64,000 nt of DNA from Siphlonurus alternatus (lineage: Eukaryota > Arthropoda > Insecta > Ephemeroptera > Siphlonuridae): assembly GCA_949825025.1 (NCBI GenBank), contig OX463778.1, forward strand, positions 5,967,142 to 6,031,141, written 5' to 3'. Positions within the stretch are counted from its first letter, which is position 1, and every line of letters begins with the position of its first letter. Below the pieces are notes generated by a model, which ran no database searches, was not told the origin of the DNA, and saw only the letters and a list, made by a program, of their open reading frames with translations. Shown in pieces: positions 63,957 through 64,000 of the stretch. A program made the position numbers and the translations under genes.

Positions 63957-64000
63957 GGCTAGTCGCAGACAGAATCGCGTGCTTTCTCAGCGTATGATAA
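63957..64000. mobile_element. Start of foldback element, runs off the window
   Basis: GGCTAGTCGCAGACAGAATC and AGCGTATGATAA match, inverted, the end of 60592-60801. The rest lies outside the window. Confidence 0.55.

Overview
This window is nuclear DNA from an invertebrate animal, most likely an arthropod. The evidence is an intron-split Toll-type receptor, a cuticle-protein-like exon fragment, a LINE, SINEs with 5S rRNA and tRNA heads, many foldback MITEs and long microsatellites. The background is AT-rich and the real exons of the enzyme genes are clearly GC-rich. No bacterial operon, CRISPR array or rRNA operon is present. The exact taxon cannot be read from the sequence alone.

Layout. 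(1) 2.5-18.2 kb, minus strand: a Toll-like receptor gene whose nine exons join in consistent phase into about 830 codons. Its introns are packed with foldback elements, and the largest holds a broken transposon-type gene (5.0-6.3 kb). (2) 18.4-26.5 kb: a transposon-rich spacer with a 5'-truncated LINE that keeps an 816-codon reverse-transcriptase frame, and a broken cuticle-type exon. (3) 26.5-48.7 kb: four complete four-exon genes for glycine N-acyltransferase-like (GLYAT/FR47, GNAT fold) proteins, here called A (-), B (+), C (-) and D (+), plus an orphan first exon. Sequence details suggest A resembles D and B resembles C, so the cluster may be an inverted duplication of a divergent two-gene unit. 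(4) 48.7-64 kb: no convincing coding gene. It holds MITEs, SINEs, CT/GA microsatellites and two GC-rich promoter-like or exon-like patches near 55.0 and 57.0 kb.

Mobile DNA dominates. At least ten copies of one SINE core hairpin (GACTGAGG ... CCTCAGTC) occur, attached to either a 5S-derived or a tRNA-derived head. About eleven copies of a roughly 255-bp MITE, six or more Harbinger-like MITEs with TAA/TTA duplications, hAT-like MITEs with 8-bp duplications, several TTAA-flanked foldbacks and a compact hairpin family (seven copies) are also present. Nested insertions give a relative age order.

Function. The receptor would be an innate-immunity or developmental signalling protein. The GLYAT-like array would be mitochondrial or cytosolic acyl-CoA:amine conjugation enzymes. 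No link between the two loci is visible beyond adjacency.
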